Source: JAPOKJ01 sp031421635 (GTDB lineage Bacteria > Pseudomonadota > Gammaproteobacteria > Burkholderiales > Burkholderiaceae_E). Taken from it: a DNA stretch of 64,000 nt. The notes under the pieces were generated by a model. The model made no database searches. It was not told where the DNA came from and saw only the letters and a list, made by a program, of their open reading frames with translations. Made by a program: the position numbers and the translations under genes. The stretch covers positions 13,087-77,086 of the forward strand of contig JANOPA010000037.1 in the NCBI GenBank assembly GCA_031421635.1, read 5' to 3'. This document shows, one piece after another, positions 16,394 to 26,623 of the stretch (its first letter is position 1; every line of letters starts with the position of its first letter).

Positions 16394-17101
16394 TCACGTT
16401 GACTTGGCCGTTATCAATATAACCACCAAACCCGTCGAGACAAAGCCCGTGTAACGCGTCGGTAGAAGTTGAGGTTGTGTTTTCAACAGTGGACCAATGT
16501 TTGCAAGTAATTGCTGAAGCTTGATCACCAAAGCCTTGTCCTTGAACACTTGAGCACTGACGGCGAACGCATCATTAGGGAGTGGGTCGGAAGTCCAGAT
16601 AATTTTACTTTCGGAGGCTTTGATCAGACCCTCGGCAATCATCGCGTCTCGATTGTGGTTGTAATCCGCGCCGACATCTAATTCGCGGCGTGTCACGGAG
16701 GTCTCGATCGCCTGGTGCTTTGTATAAAGCACCTTGGAGAAATAGGTTTCGGGATCAATTCCTTGCTTTTGAAACTGATAAAGCGGAATCAAGTAACCCG
16801 AAGTGGAACCTTTGTCTCCGAACGCAAAGGTCTTGCCTTTCATATCGGCCACGGTGGTGATACCGCTTTGGGGGTGGGTGATCCAGATGGCAAAGTATTC
16901 CGGCTTTCCCTCATAGAGAATGGTCGAAATCGCCTGGGCGCCAGCTTGGTGGTTAGCAAGAACATAGCCCCACGGTCCCATCAAAGAAAGGTCCGTTTCC
17001 TCATTGGTCAAAGATTTGGCTAAGCCTTCCCAGGTATCGACTGTACGAAGGCGCACCTCCCGTCCAAGCGCCTTGGCCAAATACTCCGCAAGCGTAATCA
17101 C
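16394..17101 (-). pseudogene. PhnD-like phosphonate/phosphite-type ABC binding protein, N-terminally truncated
   Basis: The 235-residue frame has the periplasmic binding fold of the PhnD/PtxB family: EGLAKSLTNEETDLSLMGPWGYVLA, then a second-lobe segment KGKTFAFGDKGSTSGYLIPLYQF and DVGADYNHNRDAMIA. It has no signal peptide. Upstream in the same frame there are stops (TAG, TAG) within 30 bases, so the N-terminal 30-60 residues and the export signal are missing. GTG at 17101 opens the frame without a good ribosome binding site. It lies 43 bases downstream of the defective Rieske gene. Confidence 0.6.
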
Positions 17102-17144
17102 CGTTGCTCTGTCGTTCTGAGCAACCTAAACCTACATAGGTTCG

Positions 17145-18212
17145 TTAGCTTGGCGAGTGAGATTTGGGAGTGAGTTTGGCGCTTTGAATTTCCTGCTCAA
17201 GCAACCGGTCAAGCACTCGCCTAGAAAAAACCCCGCCACTATCAATATTCAGTTTCAATAAATTGCGCGTCGGATGGGCCGAGTGGTTAAGTTGCTGGTG
17301 CTCAAGCATCTCAAGGTCTTCACTAAAAATCTTGCCCTGCCCTTCACGAATGCTCGCAGTCAGGCCTTTGTCGGCGGCATTGAACTTGCGCGCCATGCCC
17401 CAAAAATACCCAATCGAGGTGTCGCTCTCTGGAGTAATAAAGTCGGTAACGATGCTATAGACCTTATTCTCATCGGGCGCATCGTAACCGCCATGTCCAG
17501 CATGCGCAACGCCGACTTCGATCATTACGTTGCTGGGCGGAGTCAAACGGCAAATTTGCCAGCGGTCAACCGGAATGTTGTCGGCGAGATGATTACCGCG
17601 TAGTGCCATGCGCCAAAAAGGCGGAGCGCTAATCTCGTTCATATAGCGACTGGTAATGACCGTGTTGCCCTCTTGACTGGTTTTGCAAGGCGTGTCATCA
17701 ATTTCTTTTTGGCCTATGCTGCCGGCATGGACATAAGTTTCGTGGGTCAGGTCCATCAGGTTATCGATCATTAGGCGATAGCCGCACTTGATATGATAAA
17801 GCCCTCCTCCAAAGGCCCAGTTCGGGTCCTCGTACCAATCTTGAGGGGGAATGGTCTGCGCATCAGCAAGTGCTGCGTCGCCAGGCCACACCCAGATGAA
17901 ACCATAACGCTCTTCAACGGGAAAGCGCCGAATGGCGGGAAAAGCCTTGACGCGCTGACCGGGCATCGCAATAGTTTTGCCGTCGCAACCCATTTCCAGA
18001 CCGTGATAGCCTCAGGTTATAGTTCCCTCAATCACCGTACCCAGAGAAAGCCGTGCACCGCGATGGGGGCAGAAATCTTCAAGGGCAGCGACCTTTCCGC
18101 CCTGGCCGCGATAAAAGACCATGCGCTCATTGCAAATGGTTCGGCCTAGGGGCTTTTCGTCGATCGTGTCGGCGGTGCAAGCAACGTACCAAGTATTTCT
18201 TAAAAATGTCAT
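17145..18212 (-). pseudogene. Vanillate O-demethylase-like Rieske oxygenase, UGA at a cluster cysteine
   Basis: A full-length class IA-type Rieske non-haem iron oxygenase, about 355 codons, resembling VanA. The first cluster pair is CPHRG. The second should be CXXH, but its Cys codon is TGA (18012-18014), followed directly by GYHGLEMGCDGKT. The mononuclear iron site is preserved in DNLMDLTHETYVH. The rest of the frame is collinear. Family members demethylate methoxy-aromatics such as vanillate, using a reductase partner that is not encoded here. A nonsense mutation is by far the simplest reading, since the next gene is also decayed. Confidence 0.85.
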
Positions 18213-18421
18213 TGTGCTTAATTCGTTGAAAAGCGAGGGTAATGAGCCCGCTCATGGCGTCGTTTATGCCAGAGGGCGGATAGTACAACCGACCCCATCT
18301 TTCTTAGTCCAATCATAACTGTTGGACGTGCAATTCCTGACAAAAGCATCTTCTCTCCGTCAAAAGGATGAGACACGGCCAGGTGCAATCGGGTATCTTG
18401 GCTAATTCTGACGGAGTGTGC

Positions 18422-21400
18422 ATGATGCGGGCCATAGTGAAGCGTGTTTTACCGGTTTTTTTGCCGAGTTTGGCGATCAGTGTTTGGTCTTCTGCCGCGT
18501 TGGCTCAGCCCGCTAACCAGCAATCCGCTCACCAGCAGCCAGCGCCCGTGGCCGCACCTTCAGCACAAATACAAAATAGCGTCACGGCGACTGACAAGAC
18601 TTCGCAAGAGGCTCCTGAAAAAACCATCGCTCAGCTTGAAACCGAATTGCCTATCCTGGTAAAGCAATATGGTGAGGATTCTGAACGTGTTGGAGATATT
18701 CTTTTCGACCTCGGCGGTAAGCTATCGGCCGCAGGACGTGCCAACGAGGCGCGCGACATTTACGTGCGCTGTATTGCCAATTACACCAAACGACTTGGCG
18801 CTGATGCGGCACTGACCCAAGCTCCGAAGTTCAATCTCGCCGACGTTTACGACGACCTTGACCAATACGATGAGGCTCGCAAGCTCTACACCGAGGTGGT
18901 CGAGACCTGGATGAAAACGCTCGGCGGAAAGCATAAGCTCACCCTGCGCGCCATTCAAAAGCTTGGCGAAACTTTTATCCGAACGGATCGCTTTGAGCAG
19001 GCTCAGAAAATGTTTGAGTTCGCCCTACCCCGCCGTATTGAACTGCACGGCGCGGAGTCGTCTCAAGCTTTAACCACCATGTCGGGCTTGGCTCGCGCTT
19101 ACCTTTTGCGCGGAAAGTACGCTGAAGGCAATAAGGTTTTACAGCAAATACAAGAGATTTATGCGGGCCGCAAAAAAGACGACGATGACGACAGTTTGGA
19201 CGCCCTCGCCTTGCTAGCCAACAGCTATGAGGAGCTTGGCAACTACTCTGCGGCATTAAGTCTTAAAGAACGTGTGCTGGCGGGGTTTTCTAAGCTTTAT
19301 GGCCAAAACGACAACCGGACACTGCAGGCGCGTTTCCAAAAGGCGAACGGGTTGATGCGCATGGCGCAGTATGGCGAAGCGCTTGTTATTCATCAGGCCG
19401 TACTTGCACAGCGCATTAGGAGTCTCGGTACAGACCATCCCAGCGCCATGAATTCGCGCAATTCCATTGCTGACGTCTTGAAAAACCTAGGGCGGGTCAA
19501 GGAAGCTGCCGCTTTAGAGCTGGACATTGCACAGGCGACTGAGAAGCGCCGAGGCAAAGACGAGTTGAGCACGCATTTTGCGTGGGATAGCTATGCGAGT
19601 TCTCTTGGCTTAATGGGCCGCTATGTCGAAGCCGGTGAAATTAAGGAACGCACGACTAAGGCGGTGTTTGCCAAATTAGGCGGTGATAACCCTTTGGCAC
19701 TCAACATGATTCAGTCCTTTGCCGCAGCGCTCACTGATGTTGGTCAAAACAAGCGCGCCTCTGAATTGCAAGAGCAGGTCTTGAAGGGACGACAAAAAGT
19801 CCTTGGTGCAGAACATCGTGACACGCTGGCGATAACCAATAACTTGTCAATTAACTATATTCGATCAGGGCAGCCCGCAAAAGCTCGGGACTTGCTCAAG
19901 GGCTCGATTGCCATCATCGAAGCCGCGGGTGCAAGCCATGCGTCGTACGTGGATCTACCTTACTTTTATCGTACTCTGGGTGAAGCCCACTCGGCCTTGG
20001 GTGACAAGAACGAAGCGCGTGAAACGTATCGGCGCAGCCTTGAATTGGTGAACCGCGTGCTCGGACCAGATCATTTACTGGCGGGTTTTGTGTGTGTGTA
20101 CCTTGCCCAAGTGGAGACTGAGCCAGCTCGTCGCATCCAACTCAACATGCAGGGGCTAAGGGTCGGTGAGTCGTCCGGCACGCCTGATATGGTTTGGAGA
20201 GCTGCAGACGGCCTACGATCGGCCTATGAAGACATGAAGAGCCCCACAGTGGCGATTCTGTACGGTAAGCAAGCTGTGAACACACTACAGAGTCTTCGTG
20301 CAGGTTTGTCCAGCCTGGGTAGCGCCATGCAGGGCACTTACTTGAACGACAAGCGCAAGGTGTACACCGAACTCGCCGATCTCTTGATCGGTGAAGGGCG
20401 ACTTTCGGAAGCGCAACAGGTAATGCGTATGCTGAAAGAAGATGAGTACAACGATTTTGTGACTCGCTCTGAGAAAACTGATGCGAGAGAAACCAAACTC
20501 ACCATGAATTCGCAAGAGGCTGCCTGGCTGGACCGCTTTCAACAGATCAGTAGTACTTTGGTGCAAATATCAAAACGAAAATCCGAACTCGATGGCAAAG
20601 CCAAGATGGGCCTCAGTGAGGAAGAAAAAGTTGAACTCGCCAAGGTTGAAGCGGACCTAAAAGTCTCGCGACAGGCTTTCGATAGCGCCACCAAGCAGAT
20701 GCTGGAAGATTCAAAAAAGGCGGCTGCGGGGGGCAACGAGCGCTTGGGATCCGAAGTCATTACCAGTGTGCGCGCCATGCGCGGCGATTTGCGTCAACTA
20801 GGCCATGGAGCGGTCCTTTTGCATTTTGTGATGGCTGAGGACAAACTGTGGATCATGTTGACCACTCCTGAAATTCAGATCGCGCGCCAGGCCGCAATAT
20901 CTTCGGTTGATTTGAACCGTAAAATCAACGAATTGCGTATGGGCTTGCGAAACCCGCAACAAGATATCAAACCCTTGGCCCAAGAACTATACAAATTGTT
21001 GCTTGGGCCAATTGAAGGTGACCTTAAACAAGCGCAGGCTAAAACCCTTATGCTTTCTTTGGACGGCGCGATTCGTTATGTGCCCTTCGCGGCCTTGCAT
21101 GATGGCAAGCAGTGGGCCATCGAAAATTATCGTTTTGCCATCTACACCGAAGCAGCCAAATCAAAGTTGAAGGATGCGCCTCAGGCGCTTTGGAGCTTGT
21201 CCGGCCTGGGGCTCAGTAAGGCCGTCTCGGGGTTCGACGCCCTGCCCTCGGTCAAGGACGAACTCGCCTCGCTCAACAAAAAAACCGGCGGCGTGATGGA
21301 AGGCGACACTTATATCGATGATGCCTTTACCATGGCCCGAGTAAAAACAGCCCTCGCCGATCAACGACCGGTGCTTCATATTGCGAGTCACTTTAAGTTC

Positions 21401-21877
21401 ACACCGGGCACGGAGTCAGACTCGTATCTCTTACTGGGGGACGGCGGGCGCCTAAGTTTGCGTCAAATCCGGGAGGACGATTTGCAGTTTGATCATGTCG
21501 ATCTTTTGACACTCTCGGCTTGCGAGACGGCGGTGGGCGACAATGCGAAGGGAGCTGAGGTGGAAGGCCTTGGCGCTATTGCTCAGAAGCAAGGTGCGAA
21601 GGCGGTCCTGGCGACCTTGTGGCCGGTTGCCGATAAAAGCACGGGAATTTTTATGCGTGAAATGTATCGAATTCGGGCTGAGCAAAAGCTCACCAAGTCC
21701 GAGGCGATTCGTCAGGTACAGATGGGCTTTGTGAACGGCAAATATGGCAAATTTGCCGGTGCGGCGCCGGGCGGCGAGCGCGGAGCACGAGCCCCGGGCG
21801 CAGCCTCAGTGATCGCTGTGAACTACGACCATCCGTATTTTTGGGCACCATTTATTTTGATGGGGAATTGGCTTTAA
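18422..21877 (+). CDS. Exported TPR-CHAT protease
   Basis: A 1151-residue protein. A Sec signal peptide ends near ALAQ, then about 600 residues of tetratricopeptide-like repeats follow (for example AGRANEARDIY, LDQYDEARKLYTEVV, LGDKNEARETYRRSLEL). A helical linker precedes a C-terminal CHAT (caspase-like) domain. The catalytic dyad is visible: His in VLHIASH (about H990) and Cys in LLTLSACETA (about C1034). I chose the ATG at 18422 because GGAG sits seven bases upstream. CHAT proteases cleave specific partner proteins, and the TPRs probably hold the substrate. A periplasmic or outer-surface role is inferred from the signal peptide. The DUF1800/DUF1501 pair downstream is a candidate partner set. 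Confidence 0.9.
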   Translation: MMRAIVKRVLPVFLPSLAISVWSSAALAQPANQQSAHQQPAPVAAPSAQIQNSVTATDKTSQEAPEKTIAQLETELPILVKQYGEDSERVGDILFDLGGKLSAAGRANEARDIYVRCIANYTKRLGADAALTQAPKFNLADVYDDLDQYDEARKLYTEVVETWMKTLGGKHKLTLRAIQKLGETFIRTDRFEQAQKMFEFALPRRIELHGAESSQALTTMSGLARAYLLRGKYAEGNKVLQQIQEIYAGRKKDDDDDSLDALALLANSYEELGNYSAALSLKERVLAGFSKLYGQNDNRTLQARFQKANGLMRMAQYGEALVIHQAVLAQRIRSLGTDHPSAMNSRNSIADVLKNLGRVKEAAALELDIAQATEKRRGKDELSTHFAWDSYASSLGLMGRYVEAGEIKERTTKAVFAKLGGDNPLALNMIQSFAAALTDVGQNKRASELQEQVLKGRQKVLGAEHRDTLAITNNLSINYIRSGQPAKARDLLKGSIAIIEAAGASHASYVDLPYFYRTLGEAHSALGDKNEARETYRRSLELVNRVLGPDHLLAGFVCVYLAQVETEPARRIQLNMQGLRVGESSGTPDMVWRAADGLRSAYEDMKSPTVAILYGKQAVNTLQSLRAGLSSLGSAMQGTYLNDKRKVYTELADLLIGEGRLSEAQQVMRMLKEDEYNDFVTRSEKTDARETKLTMNSQEAAWLDRFQQISSTLVQISKRKSELDGKAKMGLSEEEKVELAKVEADLKVSRQAFDSATKQMLEDSKKAAAGGNERLGSEVITSVRAMRGDLRQLGHGAVLLHFVMAEDKLWIMLTTPEIQIARQAAISSVDLNRKINELRMGLRNPQQDIKPLAQELYKLLLGPIEGDLKQAQAKTLMLSLDGAIRYVPFAALHDGKQWAIENYRFAIYTEAAKSKLKDAPQALWSLSGLGLSKAVSGFDALPSVKDELASLNKKTGGVMEGDTYIDDAFTMARVKTALADQRPVLHIASHFKFTPGTESDSYLLLGDGGRLSLRQIREDDLQFDHVDLLTLSACETAVGDNAKGAEVEGLGAIAQKQGAKAVLATLWPVADKSTGIFMREMYRIRAEQKLTKSEAIRQVQMGFVNGKYGKFAGAAPGGERGARAPGAASVIAVNYDHPYFWAPFILMGNWL

Positions 21878-22057
21878 ATCGAAATACCGAGGCTGGTTAC
21901 GAGGTCGGACAAATGCTCAAGCCTTCGTTACAGCTCCTTACAAGTTTTTCGCAATTTAGCTAGTCATCGCACTCGCCAGCCTTTATGCTAAGGCATGTCC
22001 AAAGCTCACACAGCACTACCCACCGCTACGTCGGCGTCCTGCACGTAGGCCATCACT

Positions 22058-23773
22058 ATGCCGACTTCGATATCTCGCCGTCGAACTTTAAAATCGGCCG
22101 GTCAACTGTCCTTAAACTGTTTTACGCTCGGCCTCCCTGCCGTTTTGACAAGTCAGGCGTCGGCCGCAGCTCCTGAAGCAATTAGGTTAGCGAGCGCGAC
22201 GCGAGCACTGGGTGCTGAACAAATTGCGACGCACCTCCTGAATCGACTCGGCTTCGGGCCTCGCCCAAACGATATTGCCGCAGTCAGCGCAAATCCTATG
22301 GGATGGATTCAGAGCCAATTGGTGCCAAGTTCCATCGCCCTACCCGAGACACTAATCGCCCGTTTGGATGAAGCGTCTTTTTTAAGGCGTCATCCCTTAC
22401 TGCTTGTGCAAGAGTTCCGAGGTTTGCAACGTGCGCAGGCCGAAGCGGCAAGCAATACGGTTTCCACGGGAGTGCAATCCGGGGCCCAGACAGGTGCTCA
22501 AGCAAGCGCATCGATGCAAGCAATGGTCGGTGCCAGCCCGCCAAATCAAGCCACACCCTTGGGTCAAAATCAAATTCAAAATCCCCAGTCGAACGCTACG
22601 CCCGCGACCCCGCTAGGGCGTTTTGTTAACGGGGTCGCTCGCCCGGCGATGGAATCGCGCTTGCTTCGAGCGCTTGAAAGTCCGCGACAGCTTGAAGAGG
22701 TCATGGTTGATTTTTGGTTCAATCATTTTAATGTCTTTCAAGGCAAGAATATTTTGCGGGTGATGACTGGGCATTACGAACACTATGCTATTCGCCCCTT
22801 TGCTATGGGGAGGTTTCGCGATTTGCTAGGCGCGACGGCCCACCATCCTGCGATGCTTTACTACCTTGACAACACACTGAGTGTTGCCCCTGGCACGACA
22901 GGCGGGGCGGGAGGTGCCAACCGAGGTTTGAATGAGAACTATGCCCGTGAATTGATGGAGCTTCATACTCTCGGAGTGGACGGCGGATATCGCCAGAAGG
23001 ATGTGACGGAATTGGCGCGCATATTGACCGGTTGGTCAATTCAGCCACCCAACCGTTTTTCAAACGTCGAGGCGCAGTCCGCTCCCGGCAACACCGAGTC
23101 CATGCCAGGTTTCTGGTTTAACGAACGAGTGCATGATCAAGGGGACAAGGAGTGGTTAGGTCATCGCGTACATGCGCAAGGCCAAAAGGAAGGTGAATTT
23201 GCCTTGGACGCTCTCGCCAAACACCCTTCGACCGCGAAGCATCTTGCCTTTAAGCTGGCACAATATTTCGTTCACGACCAACCCAGCCCGGCCTTAGTCG
23301 CTAAACTCGCTCAGGTGTTTCTCGATCATGACGGCGCCATCGTGCCAGTGCTCTCGAGCTTGTTTGTTCATGAGGCATTCTGGGCCAAGGAAAATATTGG
23401 CGCGAAGTTCAAGACGCCGTATCAGTACGTGCTGTCCGCAGTACGCGCGCTCGGGGTGACTCCGGCCAATTTGCAGGTGCTCAGCGGTGCTATGGCGACT
23501 CAAGGCATGCCCCTCTATGGATGCCCGACCCCCGACGGCTATCGCAATACTGAAGCGGCCTGGTTGAACCCCGATGGTATGACCAAGCGCATTAACTTTG
23601 CGACCATGCTCGCGTCGGGTCGAATGGGTATAAATGTTCCGACGGAGACCTTAATAAGTCATCTCGGCCCATTGGTTTCTGAGCCCACTAAAATCCTTGC
23701 CCGCGAGGCCGCGCAAGATCCTGCGCTGGCGAGCGCTTTGGTTTTGGCCGGACCCTCAATGATGCGTCGCTAA
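22058..23773 (+). CDS. DUF1800 family protein, Tat-exported
   Basis: A 571-residue member of DUF1800. The N-terminus SRRRTLKSAG followed by a hydrophobic stretch is a twin-arginine signal. The family core begins at HLLNRLGFGPRPNDIAAV and includes VMVDFWFNHFNVF, NENYARELMELHTLGVDGGY and ARILTGWS. A Gln/Ala/Ser-rich low-complexity insert (about residues 135-190) interrupts the N-terminal part. The biochemical role is unknown. It is almost always followed by a DUF1501 gene, as here after 22 bases. It begins 180 bases after the CHAT gene; that gap shows no clear terminator. Confidence 0.88.
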   Translation: MPTSISRRRTLKSAGQLSLNCFTLGLPAVLTSQASAAAPEAIRLASATRALGAEQIATHLLNRLGFGPRPNDIAAVSANPMGWIQSQLVPSSIALPETLIARLDEASFLRRHPLLLVQEFRGLQRAQAEAASNTVSTGVQSGAQTGAQASASMQAMVGASPPNQATPLGQNQIQNPQSNATPATPLGRFVNGVARPAMESRLLRALESPRQLEEVMVDFWFNHFNVFQGKNILRVMTGHYEHYAIRPFAMGRFRDLLGATAHHPAMLYYLDNTLSVAPGTTGGAGGANRGLNENYARELMELHTLGVDGGYRQKDVTELARILTGWSIQPPNRFSNVEAQSAPGNTESMPGFWFNERVHDQGDKEWLGHRVHAQGQKEGEFALDALAKHPSTAKHLAFKLAQYFVHDQPSPALVAKLAQVFLDHDGAIVPVLSSLFVHEAFWAKENIGAKFKTPYQYVLSAVRALGVTPANLQVLSGAMATQGMPLYGCPTPDGYRNTEAAWLNPDGMTKRINFATMLASGRMGINVPTETLISHLGPLVSEPTKILAREAAQDPALASALVLAGPSMMRR

Positions 23774-23795
23774 GATTTGAACGAGAGGGAAAAAC

Positions 23796-25082
23796 ATGAA
23801 CGACAAAACAAAGTTAATCAACAACCCAAACGAATCGCGTCGACAATTTCTAGCCCATACCGCGATGAGGGCGGGCTCACTGGGCATGTTAGCCGCCTCA
23901 GGCATATGGACTTCGCGGGCTGTGGCGACCAACCTTAGTCCGCTCGACGGACGTTTAGTGGTGATCATGCTGCGCGGTGCCGTTGACGGCTTGTCGGTTG
24001 TTGCACCTTATGGCGATCCCAACTACTACGCCTCCCGGTCAAGCATTGCGATTGCACGACCTGGAGAGCTAGACGGCGTCATGCGTCTCGACAGCTTATT
24101 TGGCCTACATCCAGCCCTTGCCGTGCTGATGCCCTATTGGGAGCGTGGCGAGCTGGGGTTTGTTCAGGCAAGTGGATCCCACGATCAAACCCGTTCCCAT
24201 TTCGATGCTCAGGACTTTATGGAGTCCGGCACGCCGGGGCGAAAGTCGACCCAAGATGGTTGGATGAACCGCTTGGCAACGGTGGTTTCAGGCAGCCAAA
24301 GCGATTTAGCCTTGCGACTGCAAGCGGTCAATCTCGGGCCAGTCATGCCGCGAATCTTTGTTGGAGCGGCGCCGATTGCGTCTTTGGCTCAAGGCAACGC
24401 AGCGCTGGCGAGAGGTGTTCTGGATCGTGAGCCGGTCGCTGACGCATTCGCCAAGCTCTATGCGGGTGAAGACAGATTATCGAAAACGGTTCGAGAAGCG
24501 AGCGCGACCCGACGCGAGATCATGAGCTCCTTGGCCAGCGATGATCCTAAGGCCGATCAAGGTGCCTTGTCTCTGCGCGGTTTGGCCGTCGATACTGGGC
24601 GACTTGGGCAATTAATGCAGCGCGATGCCAGAGTACGTTTGGCGTTTGTGCCGGTGGGTGGCTGGGATACTCATGTCAATCAAGGTGCAGGAAAAGGACA
24701 GTTAGCGAATCGATTGCTATTGTTGGGTGAGGCTATTGATGCATTGATCAAAGGTTTGGGGCAGCGTTTCCAGGAGACTACAGTCGTGGTGATGTCCGAG
24801 TTTGGCCGAACCGTGCGACAAAATGGTAACACCGGGACTGACCACGGACATGGCAATGTCATGTGGGCCTTTGGGTCTGGGGTTCAGGGAGGCAAAGTTC
24901 ATGGATCCTGGCCCGGCCTGGAAGCGGCGGCCTTGCACGAGGGGCGTGACTTGGCTGTGACTTCAGATTTTCGACAAGTGCTCAGTGAAATACTAAAGAG
25001 AGATTTTCGACTTACCGACAAGCAACTTAACGTAGTGTTTCCAGATTTTAGACTCAATAAAACCAGCGGACTAATCGCTTAG
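23796..25082 (+). CDS. DUF1501 family protein, Tat-exported
   Basis: A 428-residue protein of the DUF1501 family, related to the sulfatase/alkaline phosphatase fold. A Tat signal (ESRRQFLAHTAMRAGSLGML) leads to the mature part. Metal-site-like motifs appear in GGWDTH and, near the end, in MSEFGRTVRQNGNTGTDHGHG. RBS-like GAGGGA lies upstream of the ATG. It forms a two-gene unit with the DUF1800 gene. Function is unknown; members often occur with large exported or surface proteins. Confidence 0.88.
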   Translation: MNDKTKLINNPNESRRQFLAHTAMRAGSLGMLAASGIWTSRAVATNLSPLDGRLVVIMLRGAVDGLSVVAPYGDPNYYASRSSIAIARPGELDGVMRLDSLFGLHPALAVLMPYWERGELGFVQASGSHDQTRSHFDAQDFMESGTPGRKSTQDGWMNRLATVVSGSQSDLALRLQAVNLGPVMPRIFVGAAPIASLAQGNAALARGVLDREPVADAFAKLYAGEDRLSKTVREASATRREIMSSLASDDPKADQGALSLRGLAVDTGRLGQLMQRDARVRLAFVPVGGWDTHVNQGAGKGQLANRLLLLGEAIDALIKGLGQRFQETTVVVMSEFGRTVRQNGNTGTDHGHGNVMWAFGSGVQGGKVHGSWPGLEAAALHEGRDLAVTSDFRQVLSEILKRDFRLTDKQLNVVFPDFRLNKTSGLIA

Positions 25083-25137
25083 CCTCCTAACAATTGATTG
25101 ATAAAGTTTCCTTGATCTCGGCTCGTTATTGGCTTTA

Positions 25138-25809
25138 TCAGGCTAAGCCAAGCAAGGTCGGAAGACTCCGCATGTCCTCAAAGACTTCGGCGCCGGCCTC
25201 TTTCAATTTACTTCGCAAGCTCAGAACGGCGCCATACCCGAAGACTTTCATGCCAGCCGCGTGTCCCGCCCGCGCACCGGTCGGACTATCCTCAATAACC
25301 GCACAATATCGCGGTGCTATTTGCATTTGGGAGGCTGCGTGCAGATAAATATCGGGGAAGGGCTTTGGATGAGCCACGTCAGAGGCACTAAAAATGCGCC
25401 CTTCAAGCCGAGGCAAGAGACCGGTCAGGCCGAGAGTCTTGTTCATTTTAACGTGACTGCCGCTGGACGCGACACAATACGGGATCTTGGCCGCATCCAG
25501 GGCGTCCAGCACGAAGTCGATCCCTTCAATCGCTTTAAGATCGTTTTCGAAGGCTTGAAAAGTGGCTTGATCCAGCTCGGTCACAAAATGCGCGGGTGCG
25601 GGCTTGCCTAGCATTTTCTCGGCCTGGGCCATGCAATCCAGCATCGTCCGCCCGACGAATTTTTCGAATAAATCTGCCAAGCTGAGCTCGAGACCTAAGG
25701 CGGTGAGCTTGTCTAGAAACACTTGGTTGGCTAAGACCTCGCTGTCCACTAACACACCGTCGCAATCAAAGATCACGAGTTCAGGACGCGACCTATAAAA
25801 ATCTGCCAT
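25138..25809 (-). CDS. HAD-family phosphatase (beta-phosphoglucomutase-like)
   Basis: A 223-residue HAD hydrolase. Motif I is FDCDGVLVDSE (nucleophile and acid Asp), motif II is in CVASSGSHVK, Lys in HPKPFPDIY is motif III, and motif IV is VIEDSPTGARAG. The helical cap is of the C1 type. I chose the ATG at 25809; upstream in-frame codons overlap the ankyrin gene. It is likely a cytoplasmic sugar-phosphate phosphatase. It lies 13 bases after the ankyrin gene and ends the long minus-strand operon that begins at mltG. Confidence 0.85.
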   Translation of the reverse strand: MADFYRSRPELVIFDCDGVLVDSEVLANQVFLDKLTALGLELSLADLFEKFVGRTMLDCMAQAEKMLGKPAPAHFVTELDQATFQAFENDLKAIEGIDFVLDALDAAKIPYCVASSGSHVKMNKTLGLTGLLPRLEGRIFSASDVAHPKPFPDIYLHAASQMQIAPRYCAVIEDSPTGARAGHAAGMKVFGYGAVLSLRSKLKEAGAEVFEDMRSLPTLLGLA

Positions 25810-25822
25810 ACGCGGACCCAAC

Positions 25823-26623
25823 CTACTCGGTCGGCTTCGCCAGCACCGGAGCTTCTTTAGTACCGTACTTTTTGACAAACTCCTCGGCTTTCTGGCGCAT
25901 CCAGGCCTCTTCGCGTGGATCCTTTGTGCGCTTCCAGTAGTCAGCGGCAGTTAAGCCTTGATCACTTTTTAGCGAGGGATCGGCACCTTCTTCCACTAAC
26001 AAGCGCGAAGCCAAAGTATTGTTATGGCGCGCAGCGAGCATTAGGGGCGTGACATTGCCGGGCGAGGCGGCATCAATGTAGGCGTGGTTTTCGAGCAAGA
26101 GTTTGATGACCTCAGTGTGTCCCGAGCTAGCAGCGTAATGCAAGGGCGACCAACCTTCGCGATTGACTTCGGCTCCTTTTTGAATGAGTACCTTGACGGT
26201 CTCAAGATCGCCATGTAGTGCCGCGTACATTAAGGCAGTCTCCTTTTGAGCATTAGGGGCGTCGATTAAGGTGCGTGCATCAAGCGCTAAGGCGCGCACG
26301 ACCCCAAAGGATTTTTCTCGTGCGGCAAAAACAATGACCGGGCCTGCATCTTTTTCACGAATATTCGGATCGACTCCACGTAGCAGCAATCGCATCGTCG
26401 CCGATTCGTTACCTAGTCGCGCGGCCTCAAGAAGCTCAATCCTTGGGTCAGTTTGGGCTAGCGAGCTTACTGGCCAAAATGCCAGGGTCATTGGGCTGAT
26501 TACCGTTAGTGAGAGATCTAGCGCGAAGAGCTTCAATAGGAAGGCAACGCTGACAGGAGCAAGCCAATCGTGTCCTGCGGGGAGCTTTGTCAGGCTCATT
26601 TTCTTCTTGATAGTTAGCTTCAT
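25823..26623 (-). CDS. Ankyrin-repeat protein with N-terminal membrane/signal segment
   Basis: A 266-residue protein with a basic start, a hydrophobic stretch (about residues 22-50) ending in a signal-peptide-like SSLAQ, and then four to five ankyrin repeats (ETALMYAALHGDLETVKVLI, WSPLHYAASSGHTEVIKLLL, TPLMLAARHNNTLASRLLVE). It is probably periplasmic or membrane-anchored and acts through protein binding. The gene follows tatD in the conserved Burkholderiales order. Its ATG lies 175 bases inside the extended end of tatD. An AGGA ribosome binding site is present. An alternative start is the Met at residue 9. Confidence 0.8.
   Translation of the reverse strand: MKLTIKKKMSLTKLPAGHDWLAPVSVAFLLKLFALDLSLTVISPMTLAFWPVSSLAQTDPRIELLEAARLGNESATMRLLLRGVDPNIREKDAGPVIVFAAREKSFGVVRALALDARTLIDAPNAQKETALMYAALHGDLETVKVLIQKGAEVNREGWSPLHYAASSGHTEVIKLLLENHAYIDAASPGNVTPLMLAARHNNTLASRLLVEEGADPSLKSDQGLTAADYWKRTKDPREEAWMRQKAEEFVKKYGTKEAPVLAKPTE

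Noticed and set aside
18012..18014. Selenocysteine in the Rieske oxygenase as a firm call
   Set aside because: No convincing SECIS hairpin follows the UGA and the neighbour gene is truncated, so nonsense mutation is more likely. Kept only as a finding to check.
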